A stretch of DNA of 64,000 bases from Litsea cubeba (Eukaryota; Streptophyta; Magnoliopsida; Laurales; Lauraceae), in contig CM022944.1 of NCBI GenBank assembly GCA_012931725.1, forward strand, positions 13,758,831-13,822,830, given 5' to 3'. Each line of letters begins with the position of its first letter. Positions within the stretch are counted from its first letter, which is position 1. Below the pieces are notes generated by a model. That model was given only the letters and a program-made list of their open reading frames with translations, had not been told where the DNA came from and did no database searches. The position numbers and the translations under genes were made by a program. Below are positions 35,725 to 58,939 of this stretch, in pieces.

Positions 35725-37419
35725 TATTAAGGTCTAGTGCACATTTGGATGTAAGTGAACTTGCAATCAGTTGAATATTTTGGGTAAACCATCCGTATCT
35801 ATTCTTCAATGTGTTTGGGACTGACTTGCGTGTTAGCTGAAAATTACATTAGGTGGGAATTGGGATGCTGTTTGATACCTTTCCTAGCCCATGCAATTAG
35901 CTTTTTTGCTCATCGCCAACTGCAATAACACACACATGCACACGCGCGCACACTGCCATAATATGCTATTCGATTTGGCCCACACAAAATGCATTGTGGA
36001 ATAGTGACGGTTCATCGTGCCAAAATATTTGAACTGATTGCACTTTCGGGTACATCCAAGCAAACACCTTAAACCGTTTAAAGTCAGCAAGCAGTCATAT
36101 TAGCTTGATGTGTGAAGCATTTGTAAGTGTAGTAACTTTTGGTTAAATATGGATGTTAGCAGTTAAAGCTTTTTCTTTCTTTTTGAAGGAGAACGATGAA
36201 TAATGATTTGTTCTTTCTCTCCAATGCTTCAAATTTGACGGCTTTGTTCTTTTCTTTTCTGTTTCTACTTCCTGGCACAGTTTGCTCATGAAATATTAAA
36301 GAGCATAGCAGCATTGTAAATTTCCAATGTGTTTTGATGGCCACCCAACACCCTCAACTTCTAATGTGCTACAGTGTAAGAAAATAAGGCATCATGGATT
36401 TGCAATATGAAACTTGATCCGATAATGCATGATAGTGTTTAATGAGACTGCTTAGGATGCCAAAAAACTTGTATAAGCTTACAGTATTCTTTCATTTTGA
36501 TACCAATATAGATGTTATACTTCCCGGATGCTTTACATGCCATTTAAACTTTTGAACTGTATCGCTATGGTGTTAGGCTTATTTTTTTTACCACTGCTGG
36601 CAGTTAGTGATGGAATCAATGATCAAATAGCATACATGCATTAGACTATCAGTAACCATGTCCTGTATTTATGGCATGAGGAGTCGTATCCGTGCTCCCA
36701 AAATCCCTATATTCACATGAGGGCATCATAAGTGCACTTTTCTCGGGTGCGCTGTTTTTGAGACATAATCGATGTTTTCTCAAACAAATGAAAATATATT
36801 CCTAGTGCTAAATGTCCTCACAGTAAATCCTGTTAGCAGAGATTTTATTTTATTTTTGGAGTTAGGAGAGATTGTTGTTGCAAATGTTTCATTTCCTGCT
36901 AGTTGAATGTGAGCTTAGTTCTTAAGGATTGCTTGTGAGATAGGGAACTAAAATCAGACTGTCTTTCACAACTCATGTATATTACTGCAGTTTCACTAGA
37001 CCCTGGCATTTGTCTATAAATAAAGCCTTTATGGTATTTTTGAGAGCTGAGGGTTTTAATCGACTTTTCTAATTTAAAATCTGATTGGCTGTTATAATGA
37101 TGGCCCTATGGTGCTCGGACGTCCCCAAGTTACAACTTGTTTGAGACTTTTAGCAAAATGGATGGTATTGTGCCTCTCTCTCTCTCTCCTGGTTTTTTTT
37201 TTTAGTTTGAAAACCAATTATGAATGATAATCAGATGAGTACATGTCCATTCTGGTGTTAGGTTTACACTTAAAAAGAACAGAGAAAAAAGCTTTGGAAA
37301 ATGCATTGTTGCTGCTCTGCCAGAACTTGGGGCCAGCCATCTGTCTACTTTGTATTTAAATCCTTGGAATTCATAGTTATTTCCTACTTTCTCTTCCTAT
37401 ACATATATTTTAGATCAAA
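35725..37419. other. downstream region of the DUF2921 gene, no gene seen
   Basis: 3' UTR and intergenic DNA. A small CA-rich tract lies near 35928-35952 and a CT run near 37172-37190. No exon with recognisable similarity. Confidence 0.4.
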
Positions 37420-37911
37420 GATGGAATGTATCATCATCATCATCCCAGCAACAACAAAGTCTTGCCCCAACTATGTTTATAGTTAGCTACATGAATTCAT
37501 TTTCGTCATTCCAGTCTATCCCAAGCAAATGCTTGAATATGTTGCGCCTTTTCAGATCTACCCCTCCTAGTTCCATTCATTTTCTCTTTGGCCTAACATT
37601 TTTCCTTGAGGAACGTCAACCTAGATAGATAAACTTTTCCGCATTGGCACGGTCTAAATCATCTCAAACAAGTTTCTCTTAATTTATCATCTCTTGATGC
37701 TACTCTTAAATGTGCTTCTACTTTCTAAGCTTTTATCTAAGGGTATTGAAGGGGCAAAGGGCGAATTGTCAAGGGCGGACATCTGGAGGAGACTTGAGGA
37801 ACTCTTGAGTTGGTTTTATTTACTAGGGTGAAGGGTGGGCAGTCATTTCTCCCCAAATGAGGATATTTTGATGTCCTTGTACATCTTCACATAAGAGGAA
37901 TTCAACATATT

Positions 37912-37954
<43 letters not shown>
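37420..37954 (+). repeat. dispersed retroelement-like repeat ending in a 42-base poly(A)
   Basis: 37430-37700 contains CATCATCATC, CAACAACAAAGTCTTGCCCC and AACTATGTTTATAGTTAGCTA, a sequence type dispersed in many plant genomes and found again at 56448-56575. It is followed by an unrelated-looking 170-bp segment ending in 42 A residues (37913-37954), as expected of an LINE/SINE or retrocopy tail. A target duplication was not found by eye. Confidence 0.4.
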
Positions 37955-37955
<1 letters not shown>

Positions 37956-40714
37956 ATTAAGAATGCAATAGTGCTCATTCCCGTCAATTCTCCCTCATCT
38001 TTCTTTGGTTAAGTGGACTTTAAAAAAAAAAGGAAAAAGGAAAAATACTATGGGGGCAAGTTATCTAAAAGTTCGGTCAGGAAATAATTTTACATGTTGA
38101 CTCGTGAACCACTTATGTCTCACGGCTGCATCATTTTTACCTGGTTAAGAGTGATAACTTACATATAAGACGAGAGTAAAACAAATTTGATAAAGAAAAC
38201 AGTCATGGTTGAGTGGTGTTGCAGGATTCGATCTTTGAGGTTCCAAGTTTAAAAGTATCACTCCTTACCTGTAGTACTAAGACCGCACGGAGAATTTACC
38301 CTTCATTGATGAAACTCGATTATGAGCTGAAGGATCAAGTGGCTTAACCGGCTGAAGACAATACAAGTGAGGATATCCATGATAAATGATTCTTTCGATT
38401 ATCAGATCAGCTGACTTGAAGATTGACTAGATATTTTATGGGAAAGACAGGATTTTAATGTAGGACGACTATAAACAATTCAAGCTTTATTGATAGATTT
38501 GTCTAAACATCTTTAGCTATAATAAACTCAACCTTCATGCCCTTTTTATGTAGTTCGGCTAGTCAGAGAAATGATATATAATATGAGTAGAGCCGTGACT
38601 CTCCGTTGTAGCCCAAAAAAAAAAAAAAATCAACCACCGGCTGAAATGCGTGCAAGTCCATCCAAGGTCTATGCACTTTGCTCTTATAGAAAAAGGGAAT
38701 GATTTGATGCATCATGGGAACTTTTATCATAGATATCATTAGATTCCTCTTGTAAGGTTTTGTCTTCCTTGTTTTTCTTTGGAACTGTCATGTCATAGAA
38801 TTTTTAATCGCCTAAGACAATCCACTTAAGCACCTCCCTAAATCCCTAGCTGTAGAGCTAACAGCGAGGGACTTGCGTGACTGTGTGTATGAGTATCTAC
38901 CAAAGCGAGGGACTTGCGTGACTGTATGAGTATCTACCAAAGCCAAAATTAAAAATATAATAATAACTCTACATTTCCTTTGTAACATCTTCTAGAAGTT
39001 TTACCTTCTAACACATTATTCAATCGTTATACTCCTAGATTATAAAATTTTAAGAATTTGCATATATGTGATGAGTTTGAAAGAAATATTTAACCAACTT
39101 AATTGTTGTGATAAAAAATATTTCACTATTGCCGTATTTCTAAGAGTTGTTTGTCTTTCATACATGAGATATAAAAACATGACATTTGAAGCACAATGCC
39201 CTTTCCTTTTCTTTTTTGGAAGCACTATTTTCATATGGTATGATTAAACAATTCAGATTATCATTTGTAAAATCTTTATATATCTCAGAATCTATAAATG
39301 TTTAAGACATGATACTAAATGTTTTAAGGTTTAATGGGTCGATAAGAATTTTGAACAGTTCCATTCAGACCAAAAACTCGAAGCCATAGGAGTCCCAAGA
39401 TTTAAAAGTTGCAGAGGAACTTGACACAGTTGAACTTCAACCTTGACTATGAAGGTGCATAGTCATGTAAAAATATTCATACAAAAAGTGGCTTCATTTA
39501 TACACCATTTCACACATCATTTAAAATACAAATAAATGCAACCATGCATAAATGTTACTCACGTGCAATATGTAAATGAGTGCAGATAATTGAGATTTTG
39601 TTTTCTGATTAGATCCCAAAACAAATAAAAAGTAAAAAAAAGGAAAATCAACATCATTTGGAGGGTGAAGAGGGGTGATATCATCATCATTCAAAAGCAG
39701 CACTGTGGGAGTCTGAATCCCTAACATGCAATGGTTTTCCCCCTCACCCACTGTCTGATGGGTAGATTGAGGCCATTTGCAGCAGTAAAATACCGGACAA
39801 GTGAGCCCACCGAACCCACTGTCAATTTCTGATGAGGCTCATTTCTTATAGTTAAATAGTTCCACAAATTCTTCTTTTATCATGATAATGCTAGCTACCT
39901 TCTGAAACTGTAACCGAATTTGCTCATTAACATCACTCACACATCAATACCCATCAACAAGATAAAAGAGTCCTACTTGTTATGGAACAGAATCTGTGCC
40001 ACTTGACAAACAGCTAATGATGGAGCGCGCCAAGAGCCCCCACTTGTTACAAAAATGAAATGAGAAGAGATATTGGCACTCTTTTTTTTTTTTTTTTTTT
40101 TTTATGAGGCACTCATTTTCCTTCACAAAATTTTGGAGTGCCTCCATAAAAAAAGGGGGAAAAGGGAGTGCCAAAATCAATTACCAATGAAATTTTCCCA
40201 TCAACCAGCAGCAACCAGTGATGGAAAGGACCAAAGGCACTGCACCTGTTATAGAACAGAATTTGCCCAGCAACGAACAACATCCACAGACAGACCAACG
40301 GCCCCCCCACTAACCACAGTATCCAACCCCCCTAAACCAAGAATACATTCTGACTTCATTTCCAATTTGCTTTGCAATGTCAGATAGAGATAAAACAATC
40401 ATTCATGCCTATTCAACAGACCAAGGATGAAAGAAACATATAAAAAACCATAATAAATCTTTTTAAAGCTGAAATCGCAATGGGTATGTCACAACAAACA
40501 CAAATGCAACCAGTTGGAGGAAAGGAGAATAATACACAAAATGCAAGAAACATGGAGTAACAAGACGAACACAACCACCCTAAATACAAAGTCCTCTTTT
40601 AAGGTTATTGACTGGAGAACAAACTCTAGTGCCATATCATGACTATAAAATGAGACAAAGAAAGCCCCACCATGAAAAAAGGAAGAAAGTTACAGGTCCA
40701 AAGAGCAAACCAAG
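37955..40714. other. intergenic, no gene seen
   Basis: Ordinary AT-rich intergenic DNA with A- and T-runs (38618-38630, 40082-40103) and a small duplication at 38863-38943. The part near 40714 is the 3' region of profilin 2. Confidence 0.4.
38863..38943. repeat. tandem duplication, period 41 bp
   Basis: AGCGAGGGACTTGCGTGACT starts at 38863 and 38904, each followed by TATGAGTATCTACCAA. The first copy has four extra bases (TGTG). Very similar copies suggest a recent slippage event. Confidence 0.75.
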
Positions 40715-43700
40715 CTACATGCCCTGTTCAATAAGATAATCACCCAACCTCTCCACAATCATATTGCACTGGCCTGGGGTCAAGGGTTCATCATAAATTC
40801 CGATAATTAGAGCTTGGCCGCTCTTTTTTATGGTGATGCCACCTGATCCCTGCAAAATTAGGCAAATGTACAAAAAGATGAAGACATTTGACGGATTGAT
40901 ATATCAACAATCTGTTTTTACGTTTTTTTTTAGACATTGAAGGATTGATACATCAATAAAAACACAATCTGTTTTTCTTTTTTATTTATACAATCTGTCA
41001 TTACGTTGTTAAGAGGACGACAATCATAACAATTTATTTTCGCATGTCTGTAGGCATGGGCTACAAGTTGTAGCCCATTAATATTAGCATGCCACAGTAA
41101 AACAAATGGGAAAGAAGTATTCATACAAGTAGTTGAAAAGAAAATATGAAACAATAGATAGCTGAGAGAAATCCCAAAAAAAAATTTGATTCAGTATAAG
41201 GAAGATGGAAGATCCAGTAAGAAACCTTTGCCCAATCATAATGGTGACATATGAAAGTCATTACACTGGACAGTGAGCCCTATTAGCAATCATGCTCTTT
41301 TTTCTTAAAATAATTTTATACTGAGACTCAAAATAATTTCAGAATTACACCCACGAAAAATTGCAAAGTTTTTCACACAATGTCCAATGCATTTTCAAAG
41401 TATGGAAGACCATATTCATACGAGTAATTTAACTAGGCGAGGCACATCCGCACATCTTGTTGAGAACTAAAAATGGTCGAGTAGCCAAGTAATAATGGAA
41501 ACCATAAAAAGACTATAATACAAGACATCACCTTCTTTCCACGGATGACAGCTCCAGGCTCTCCTTGAATTACCATATACTTTGTACCCCCAAGGTATAA
41601 ACCAGTAGGGGCAAGATATCCCGGTTCATTGAAATCATTCATGATACCATTAATCTCCTCAGGCTTAAACTACACAAATGACAGAAAGGTTTGCCTTGAG
41701 TTAGTAATTGCTAAAGTGACCATGCCAACAATCTAACTTATCAGCTCTTTTACAAGCCCAAAAAAAAAAAAATACAGCTAGGTTGAAATCTAAGAAAATA
41801 ACACACAGGCACACATGGAATGCATGGACAAACATGTAGGCATGCTACTTCAACCCACAAAATCAGCCATTCATATGAAGTAGTTGAGAAACAAAGGTAC
41901 TTATCAAGCTCTCAAAATGAACTTACAAAGTTCCTCTAATAGGGTATTAGACCACTCTAGATATTTTAAATCTTGTTATTTCCATCTATGTAATTCATTT
42001 TTGGTTTTGAATAAAAGTTAAAGATCATTATTGTCATCAGCAAAGCCCTATCCCCTCAGTCTTGGATCATCTAAAGAGTTCTACTAGTTATTTAAAAAGA
42101 GTCACATCCACAAATTTTCTTTAGGAAAATACTAATCGTGTCCATGGCTCCACGCACCTAATTACAAATCCTGCAACATGCAAGTAGGGGATGACCTCTG
42201 TCACAAACATGCATTATTGGTTAGTTACTATACCCTCAAAAGTTGTCAAACATCCAACATACATTATCTGTTGGTTACTGTACCCTCAAAACTTGTCAAA
42301 CATCCAACATGGGATCAACATCACCACCCAACTATTTAAGGTTCCCATACTCTCTACTTTACGCTAGCCCTATTGAAGCTATGCTCTCTATGACTCTATC
42401 GTCTAACATGCCTTTCCTCAAATGTCTGAGGTCTTTGTTGGGTCTCTTCCTTTCATTTTTATGCCATGCTTCTGACTTCCACATTTCCACTCGATCCTAT
42501 ATGGAGCCATGCTCTTTGTAACCCCACATAGAACTGAGACAACACTACTTCAATTGAACATAACATCCACTAGATTTTTGAAAGATCCTCCAAAAGATAT
42601 TTTTTTTGTAAACTCTCACCCTTCATTCCATCACATCAGCCTTTCATCTGAGGTGCCACACCCACCACAAGATCTCCTCCCGCCCCAGCTTCCCCTACAT
42701 TACTCTTGTTCGCATCTGTGAACCACTGCCTCTGAGCCCCTTCCCTTGTACAACTATGCCCTATACAGTGAGAGAGAAATAACTTGGATCTGCGAGCTTA
42801 CCAAAAGTCTAACCCCAATCTACAACATAACAACACTGAAATAACCGCATTATACTCACAGTCTTATGTGTAAATTGGAATTTGGAACCTCAGTTGCAGT
42901 AAGCAGTACCCTTTTGAAAGTGTCAAATGTCAGAGACAATGTATACACATTCTGTGTAACTGCCAAACCCATTCCTATAAACAGGAAAGGATACCACGGA
43001 CCCAGATACACACAACAAAGAACAAATCTACAGTCAATAAAATCTCACCAAATTTGTATACTGAGACTCCATATATAATATATTCAGTGCAAAACTTGCA
43101 GTATTTCTGCATTCGACATGAGTAACACTAGAACAATTCATAATAATCATAAAAACTAGTGAAACATTATTATATCAAGCTCGTCCAAGAGGCGCCCAAA
43201 TCCATTTCAGATTAGCAATCAAATCATTAGGAATAAAACATTTTCATCTGATAAATCAAATTCCAAAACAATTACAGGCATCATGACTATCCCAAGTGCC
43301 ATAATAAAAAAGTCATCAGGCAACCCACATAGATCAAAAACCATTCACCATGGCGATCTCAAGTACCATCGAACACTTATTCAATGATGCAAAGCTCTGC
43401 AAATATGAGTAGCGAAACCAATCTAATACAAATATAGACCACGTGCACAAACAGAATCAAGAGCTATCAAAATCAAAACAGATCACAAATTGTTCGATTT
43501 TCAAACAAACTGATTTGAACCTTATACATTTTCTTCTTCTTCTTTTTCTCTAACAAACGAACTCAAACATAAGTAAAACAAATCTTTATAGAAAAAACAG
43601 ATCTTTTCCAATTGGATCACAAGCAGATCAAATCAAAACCCTAACCAACTACAACACAGACATCAAATCTATCATAAACACTTTCCCCTATCAGAATCGA

Positions 43701-43969
43701 ACAGCATCATATCAATACCAAAAAATCAATCTTAAAACGCAAAGGCCAACATACATGACTCTAGATCCGAACAGATCGAGACGGTTCCAAATCCCTAAAA
43801 GCCCCAAAAACGAAATTGAAAGTATTTTGGGGCGATTTTTCATCACCTGAGGAAATGAATTGCTTTGAGCCCAGACGCTTCCATCATGGCCGATGATCGC
43901 AGCCGCCGTGAGATGTTGGCCGTCGATATCGCACATCAGATGATCGTCGATGTACGTTTGCCAAGACAT
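40715..43969 (-). CDS. profilin 2 (actin monomer-binding protein)
   Basis: Three minus-strand exons, 43847-43969, 41532-41669 and 40715-40849, with phase-0 GT-AG introns of 2177 and 682 bp. The joined product is 131 residues. Blocks are the N-terminal MSWQTYIDDHLMCDIDG, GIMNDFNEPGYLAPTGLYLG, the fully conserved KYMVIQGEPGAVIRGKKG and the C-terminal PGQCNMIVERLGDYL. Exon lengths are identical to gene 1 (123, 138 and 135 bases) while the introns differ in size, so this is a related paralogue and not an assembly copy. Expected role: cytosolic G-actin and poly-proline binding. The promoter looks intact, with a TATA box about 130 bp upstream of the ATG, unlike gene 1. Confidence 0.97.
42209..42310. 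repeat. tandem duplication, period 50 bp, in profilin 2 intron 1
   Basis: TTACTATACCCTCAAAAGTT at 42225 recurs as TTACTGTACCCTCAAAACTT at 42275, each followed by GTCAAACATCCAACAT. Non-coding. Confidence 0.7.
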
Positions 43970-44094
43970 CTTCGTCTGATCTCTCCTCTTTCTCTTTCGG
44001 TGTTTTTCTTCTTCTTCAGTCGTCGATGATTTTCCTCCTCCTTTCTTTGTTTGTCTTCCTTTTCACAGTAGGAGATGAGACGCTGACGACGACA

Positions 44095-44104
44095 CTATAT
44101 ATAT
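44095..44104 (-). promoter_or_regulatory. TATA box of profilin 2
   Basis: ATATATATAG on the minus strand, 126-135 bp upstream of the profilin 2 ATG, followed by a pyrimidine-rich leader on that strand. Confidence 0.6.
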
Positions 44105-44299
44105 GGAAGGAATTTCGGGTCGGGAAACAGGGACCGTCCATTCAACCAGATTGAAAGCACCCTTCACGTCCGCGTTTATTTCAGGCAAAATTATGTCTCC
44201 TTGTTTTTATAACGCAGGTTCGGGCCTTTTGGATCAGAATAATTCATACGGGCCCGAAAAATAAAATCGGGTAAATTTTCCTTGTAGCTTTAATTTGCT

Positions 44300-44370
44300 A
44301 GTGCAGAAACCCATAACCTTCAAATGCAAACCGTAATTCTAGACCAATTGAGCTACCCCTCAAGATTAGA
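44300..44370 (-). repeat. tRNA-derived SINE head or tRNA relic
   Basis: On the minus strand TAGCTCAATTGG (about 44345-44356) is a perfect tRNA D-arm/A-box, and GGTTATGGGTTTC follows about 30 bases later in the B-box position but is diverged. The acceptor and anticodon stems do not pair convincingly, so a working tRNA is unlikely. Confidence 0.4.
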
Positions 44371-46175
44371 CAAAATTACGTCTTACGACAAAAGGGGTAA
44401 AAAGAGATTTCTTTCGGTTCCAGCCACTATTGGCCATGGATTATTTTTACGATATCATAATATTTTAATTAAATTATGTGATTTTTCTATGTTTCAAACC
44501 TGTTTTATGTGATATGCCTAAAATATTTTGTGATATCGCAAAATAGTATCAATATTGAAAGCATTTGAGAATTTTCTCCACTTTCATTAAAGAAAGTATT
44601 ATTTACGGCTAATGTTTGTCCTGTAAAGCAGTGGCGGACCCAGAATTTTCATTTAGGTGGGACGAACTTTACACAAGAATAAAAAAAATTAAAATGATCA
44701 AAGACTGCACAACAAAACTCACAATAATTTTTATAAAATAAACACTTTAATTGGACGGGGAGATTTCGGTCTAGGAGTGGAAGGGTTTGAAATGAGATTC
44801 TGGTGGGTTTTGTGGACAGATTTGATGATGAGGTTATTGGGGTGGGCATTGAGAGAGATGGGTTGGGAGAGAGGCCGAGAGAGAGGTGGCAGGGTGTGGG
44901 TTGATGGTGTTTCGTCATAAGGCCGTGTATTCACTACTAACCAGATTGAAATCATTTCCACTTATGTGTATTGACCAGGGATCAAATATTTGATTATTAT
45001 TATTTTTCCATACAAGAATATGATGATCATTTTCTTTGTTCTTCCCTGATTTATTGCCCTAGCTAATTCAAGAAAAATCTTTTTGTGACATGCCTCATGT
45101 AGGGCCATTCTAGATCTCCCCTTAGTGTGAAGGTTAGCGTGGCTGAAAAATGAGCCTCCGGGAATCTCTCGTGCAAAATCGTGGTAGATTTTTGGTCGCA
45201 ACCTTTTCACTTTTTTCTCTCTCTTACAAATTGAAAAAAGTATAGCACCCAATAGGAGAAGATTTAGCTGAAAATGAATCTCAAATTTACTAATGGCTCA
45301 TTTGGTGATAGGTGCCGAATTCGTTGATATAGAAATCCTCACTGCCCCTGCAAAAGGAAAGTTTTCACCCACAAGGATTTCTCATAAAAGGAGTTCATAG
45401 ATTTTTGGATTCGCTCAACTTCCACTTGTTATATTGTCCTCCCTCCAGAGAAATTGGTAGTGGTCAATTATTTGTTTAGTTGTCAGCTTAGTCCTGCCCA
45501 ATATATTCAGATGTCCTTTTTTCACACACTCATGTCTAACATGCTACAACATGGGATTTATGATATAACCCCTTTTTTATATCTGATATACACTACACAC
45601 TCACCAAATATGTCGCCCTAAGTGTTGCCAGCCATGATCCCAAGTCTCATGGCCTTGAACCCAAGAAATACAATGAGAAGGCATTGATTAGATATCCACA
45701 CTAAAACAAATAGAATTTTACATTTTTATCAATCAAATCAAAAAATATATAATACCATACAACCATTGAAATAATAATAAGAAGAAAGAATTTTAAATAT
45801 GGACTTAATTTTTTTAATTTTTTACCTTATTTCAAAAAAAGATAAGAGTTCTAAAACTTTTCAAATTAGTCCCTAAGTTTTGAAGGAAGTTTTCAATTAA
45901 CCTTTATTATTCTTCTCATTTCCTTTATCGGCATCCTCACGGTGATCAAGGACAGCCAAGGGTCCCCATGACGATCGGCTCCATGTAGTGGCCGTCGGAA
46001 CCATGTTATAACTTTAAGTGAAGGGTAATTTGGGTATTTTTTAAAAAAATTGAGGGGAAAAGTTGACAAAAAGAACCTTTAAATGATCAGATGTCCTTAA
46101 GTGGAAACTTATTGAAAAATTTAGTGACTAACTTGAATGATTTCGAAACTTCTGTCCTTTTTTTTTAAATAAGGT
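44371..46175. other. intergenic, no gene seen
   Basis: AT-rich DNA. GCAGTGGCGGACCCAGAATT near 44629-44648 resembles a motif common at plant transposon ends, but no partner end was found. No coding similarity. Confidence 0.4.
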
Positions 46176-46184
46176 AAAAACTTA

Positions 46185-46995
46185 GGGGTTTTGACCATAC
46201 AAGATATAAAAGACCATGAATTTCTAAAAATGGTGTTGACCAAAACTATATCCCAAATGTGGTTATCGTACATGGGCCCAAATTCTTTTTCCAATTCTAC
46301 CCATTTTATGCGATATTGTACAATCTGTGCGATATCGCATAAACTGAAGGTGAAAAAAAATTGATTTTCCTCTTATATTTTCCTTTGTTCCCATCTCCTA
46401 AAGCACTAAACCTCCATTAGTTCATGCTACTTTCTTCGTTTCCTACTACTTTCTCGATCGTTAAAAAAGATTTTCAATAGGGTTTTTCCGTTGCTTTCTC
46501 ATTTATTCAAAAGTATCTCAAGGTTTCTCTATAACTCTTTTTCCTTTTTCTTTTCCATTTGGTCACTATCCTATTGTGATAACTTTACCCCGAGGACAAG
46601 GGATGGATCCACAATATCAATACCTTGTAAAACTTTGTTGTCTATGTACCCTTTTTGGGAAGTGCTTCTCATGAATCATCTTTAGGTGAAGAGAATGAAA
46701 GACTGCATTTTTTGGGAACCTTTTATAACGATTGAGAAAGTAGTAGGAACGGGAAGGTCGCAGGAAAAAAAAAAGAGGTTTAGTGCTTTAGAAAATATGG
46801 GAACGGAGAGAAATATAAGAGGGAGATCGAATAGTTTGTGCGATATCGCATATATTGTGCAATATCGTACAAAATGGGTAGAATTGAAAAAAGAATTTGG
46901 GGTCTCATGTATAGTACCCACATTTGGAATATAGTTTTGGTCAACACCATTTTGAGAAATTCATGATCTTGTATATCCCGTATGGTAAAAATCCC
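46185..46995. mobile_element. MULE-type inverted-repeat element, copy 3 (diverged)
   Basis: Begins GGGGTTTTGACCATACA and ends GGTAAAAATCCC, with the AATGGTGTTGACC / GGTCAACACCATT blocks and GCGATATCGCA motifs of copies 1 and 2. The flanks are AAAAACTTA (46176-46184) and AAAAATTTA (46996-47004), a 9-bp duplication with one mismatch. The ends are more worn than in copies 1 and 2, so this is an older insertion. No transposase. Confidence 0.8.
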
Positions 46996-47004
46996 AAAAA
47001 TTTA

Positions 47005-49458
47005 AGGTCTTATTTGAAATTCTCCCTAATAATAATAATATCGCACAAAAGCAACCTGCACTTAACGTTGTGCCCAAAACTTGCCAAGACATTCTCTCTT
47101 TTTTTCCCAACAAATAGCAACTAGTATTTAATACATGGGGTTTTTACCAAAAAAAAAAGGTTTAAACGGTGATTCTATGGATGCACAAGAAAAACACCAT
47201 CTATATGCCTTTTCTCTCCTACAACTCATCTTCTCTCAACTATGTCTTTGGAGAAATATTTTTCTCTTCAACCTAAATATTAGAAGTTTTTATTCTCTTT
47301 TAACTGATTCTAAGATTAGATCTGAGCATTTCTCTGAGACTCAGAAAAGTGGTGGTTACCTCGTGTAAGTGGTGGTTACCTCGTGTGATCCGACAGAAAA
47401 GTCCTGTTGCAAATCTCAGCACCTCTATATTATTATGGAGGACCTTGTTATTCAGCCCATCAGAATAGAGGCTCATGAGTCATGAGGCAAGCGATGCTCC
47501 CCACTTGGATTATACAAAACTTAGATTAAACTGCTCAGTTCGGGAGTTGGGATGATGAAGGGTGCCTCGAATTTGCATGTTTCCATAGAAATGGGAATAG
47601 GGGATGGTATCAGTTGGGTGAGGATATCGCTAGTAGAGTATTTTCGTCCAAAAAACAGAAAAAAAAATTGCACACCCAGCTTTTTTTTTTTTTTTTGTTG
47701 GGGTGGGGTGGGGGGTTAAAGATGCACAACACCTTAAAACCGATGTTTTTATGTTATTCTTCGTATATAGAATAAGAGTTTAAGCTTAATTTTTCGTAAA
47801 AATCCCTCCATACATTTATAATGATAATGCCTGAAAATTGTCGATCCATTTTCTCGAGATAGTAAACTTAAACTAGGATAAGCCTTGGATTAGTTGCATT
47901 GTCATGCAATTTGATGCTACATGTGGTCAGTAAATAAACACTAAACGACAGTTTCTGAAACTTGAATGTAACCCTTGTGCTGAGAGAATAGACCTTGATC
48001 ATTTCTTACTTACAACTGTGGCATGTTAGAAGCTCATAATGATTAAACCTTCAAAATTGATGTTGAAACTGATAGTCCCTCCCTCCCTCCCTCCATATAT
48101 ATTCAGGCTTAGTTTGTGGAACAGTCAAGCTCAGAAGTCCCACCCAAACGCATGACAACACTCTCTCTCCATATATATTCAGGCTTGTTTGTAGAACAGT
48201 CAAGCTCATAAGGCCCACCCAAACGCATGACAACAATGAAGAAAGAAGGGATTGAAATGTCTTGCAATGATCTATAGAAAATATGGTTTTAACAATAAAA
48301 ACCATCTATCTATTCAAGAAAGATAGTGTTTTGAGGGTGTCAAAGCCATCCAATCCTTTGCTATTAGGTCAAATTTTGCATGACCAAGTAGGAAGCCTAC
48401 AAAATTCAGATATGTCTAGACTCACAATAATTCTGTAGGCAAAACAACACAGATGTTGAAAGATCAAAAGCTGCAATGACATGTAAATAAAAACAGCAAT
48501 AGTGCAAAAGTATTTGTTGCACCAAACTTCAATCAGAATGGATTGCCTTCAAACGTCTTAGCCCTTAATTTGCAACAAGATTGGATGAGAACACCACAAT
48601 ACTCAGAAAGGTTAGGTCCCCAGACCGGCCAAAGTTTCTATCTTTCAGAGTAAGTATTGCTTTCCAAAACAGTGCAGCCTGAGGATCTTTTCTTAGCAGT
48701 ACTTGGCTGCTCAAGACAACAATACACTGGCCAAAAAGGAAAACCAGACTCTAATGTTTCTTGCAATATAAATCACAAGGTCATGCCCTTGTCTATATAA
48801 ATACAGTTACGCATGTCCGTGCTAGTGAGTTGATTGATATTAAAAGGTCCTTGAGCTTAAATAGTTTCAGCAAGAGACTCTGGCAAAGGGCAGCTCCTCC
48901 TATGAACAATTCACAACTTAAAATACAAAATCCTCACACAAAAGGATGTGCTTGACATGAGACCACATTGTGGTCTAAAACATCCACTAAGTGGTAGCAA
49001 ATATGCAATTGGTAATATGTTCAATTGCTGAGTGCATGAAATTGGTCATGTATTTCAATATTATCTTCAAAAAATCCAGAAAGGGTGGACGGTCAATGTA
49101 GTGTACTATAGAACAGTCCCCCATTAAATTTCCCTTCTCCAATACTAGGTAAAAATAAAAGGATTTTACATTTCCCCCCTGTTCAAATCCAAAAAATAAA
49201 AAATAGGGGAGCCCTTTTCTTTGAGGGAAAACAATGTCACTAGAGCAAGTGCATAAAATTAGTGATCAGGCTAGACTCTTGATTCAAAACATTGCATAGG
49301 CAGCAAGGTTCTGACCACCCTCCTCTTTTGGGCTTTGGAAGAGCAGGCATTTCATGAAATATATGGAATAAATAATGGAAAGGTGACATGTGGGCTGAGC
49401 TTGAACCCCACAATAAATGTCACTACCGAACAATGAATACCAGCCACCGAAACCAACA
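47005..49458. other. intergenic, including the 3' region of the YbeY-HAD gene
   Basis: No gene recognised. Contains a short direct repeat AGTGGTGGTTACCTCGTGT at about 47349-47387, poly-T and G-rich runs near 47680-47715, and the 76-bp duplication at 48081-48236. Confidence 0.4.
48081..48236. repeat. tandem duplication, period 76 bp
   Basis: TCCATATATATTCAGGCTT begins at 48092 and 48168, each followed by GAACAGTCAAGCTCA and CCCACCCAAACGCATGACAA. A few substitutions separate the copies. Confidence 0.75.

Positions 49459-58939
<9,481 letters not shown>

Noticed and set aside
44629..44660. Transposon end with GCAGTGGCGGACCCAG
   Set aside because: No inverted partner or target duplication was found nearby.
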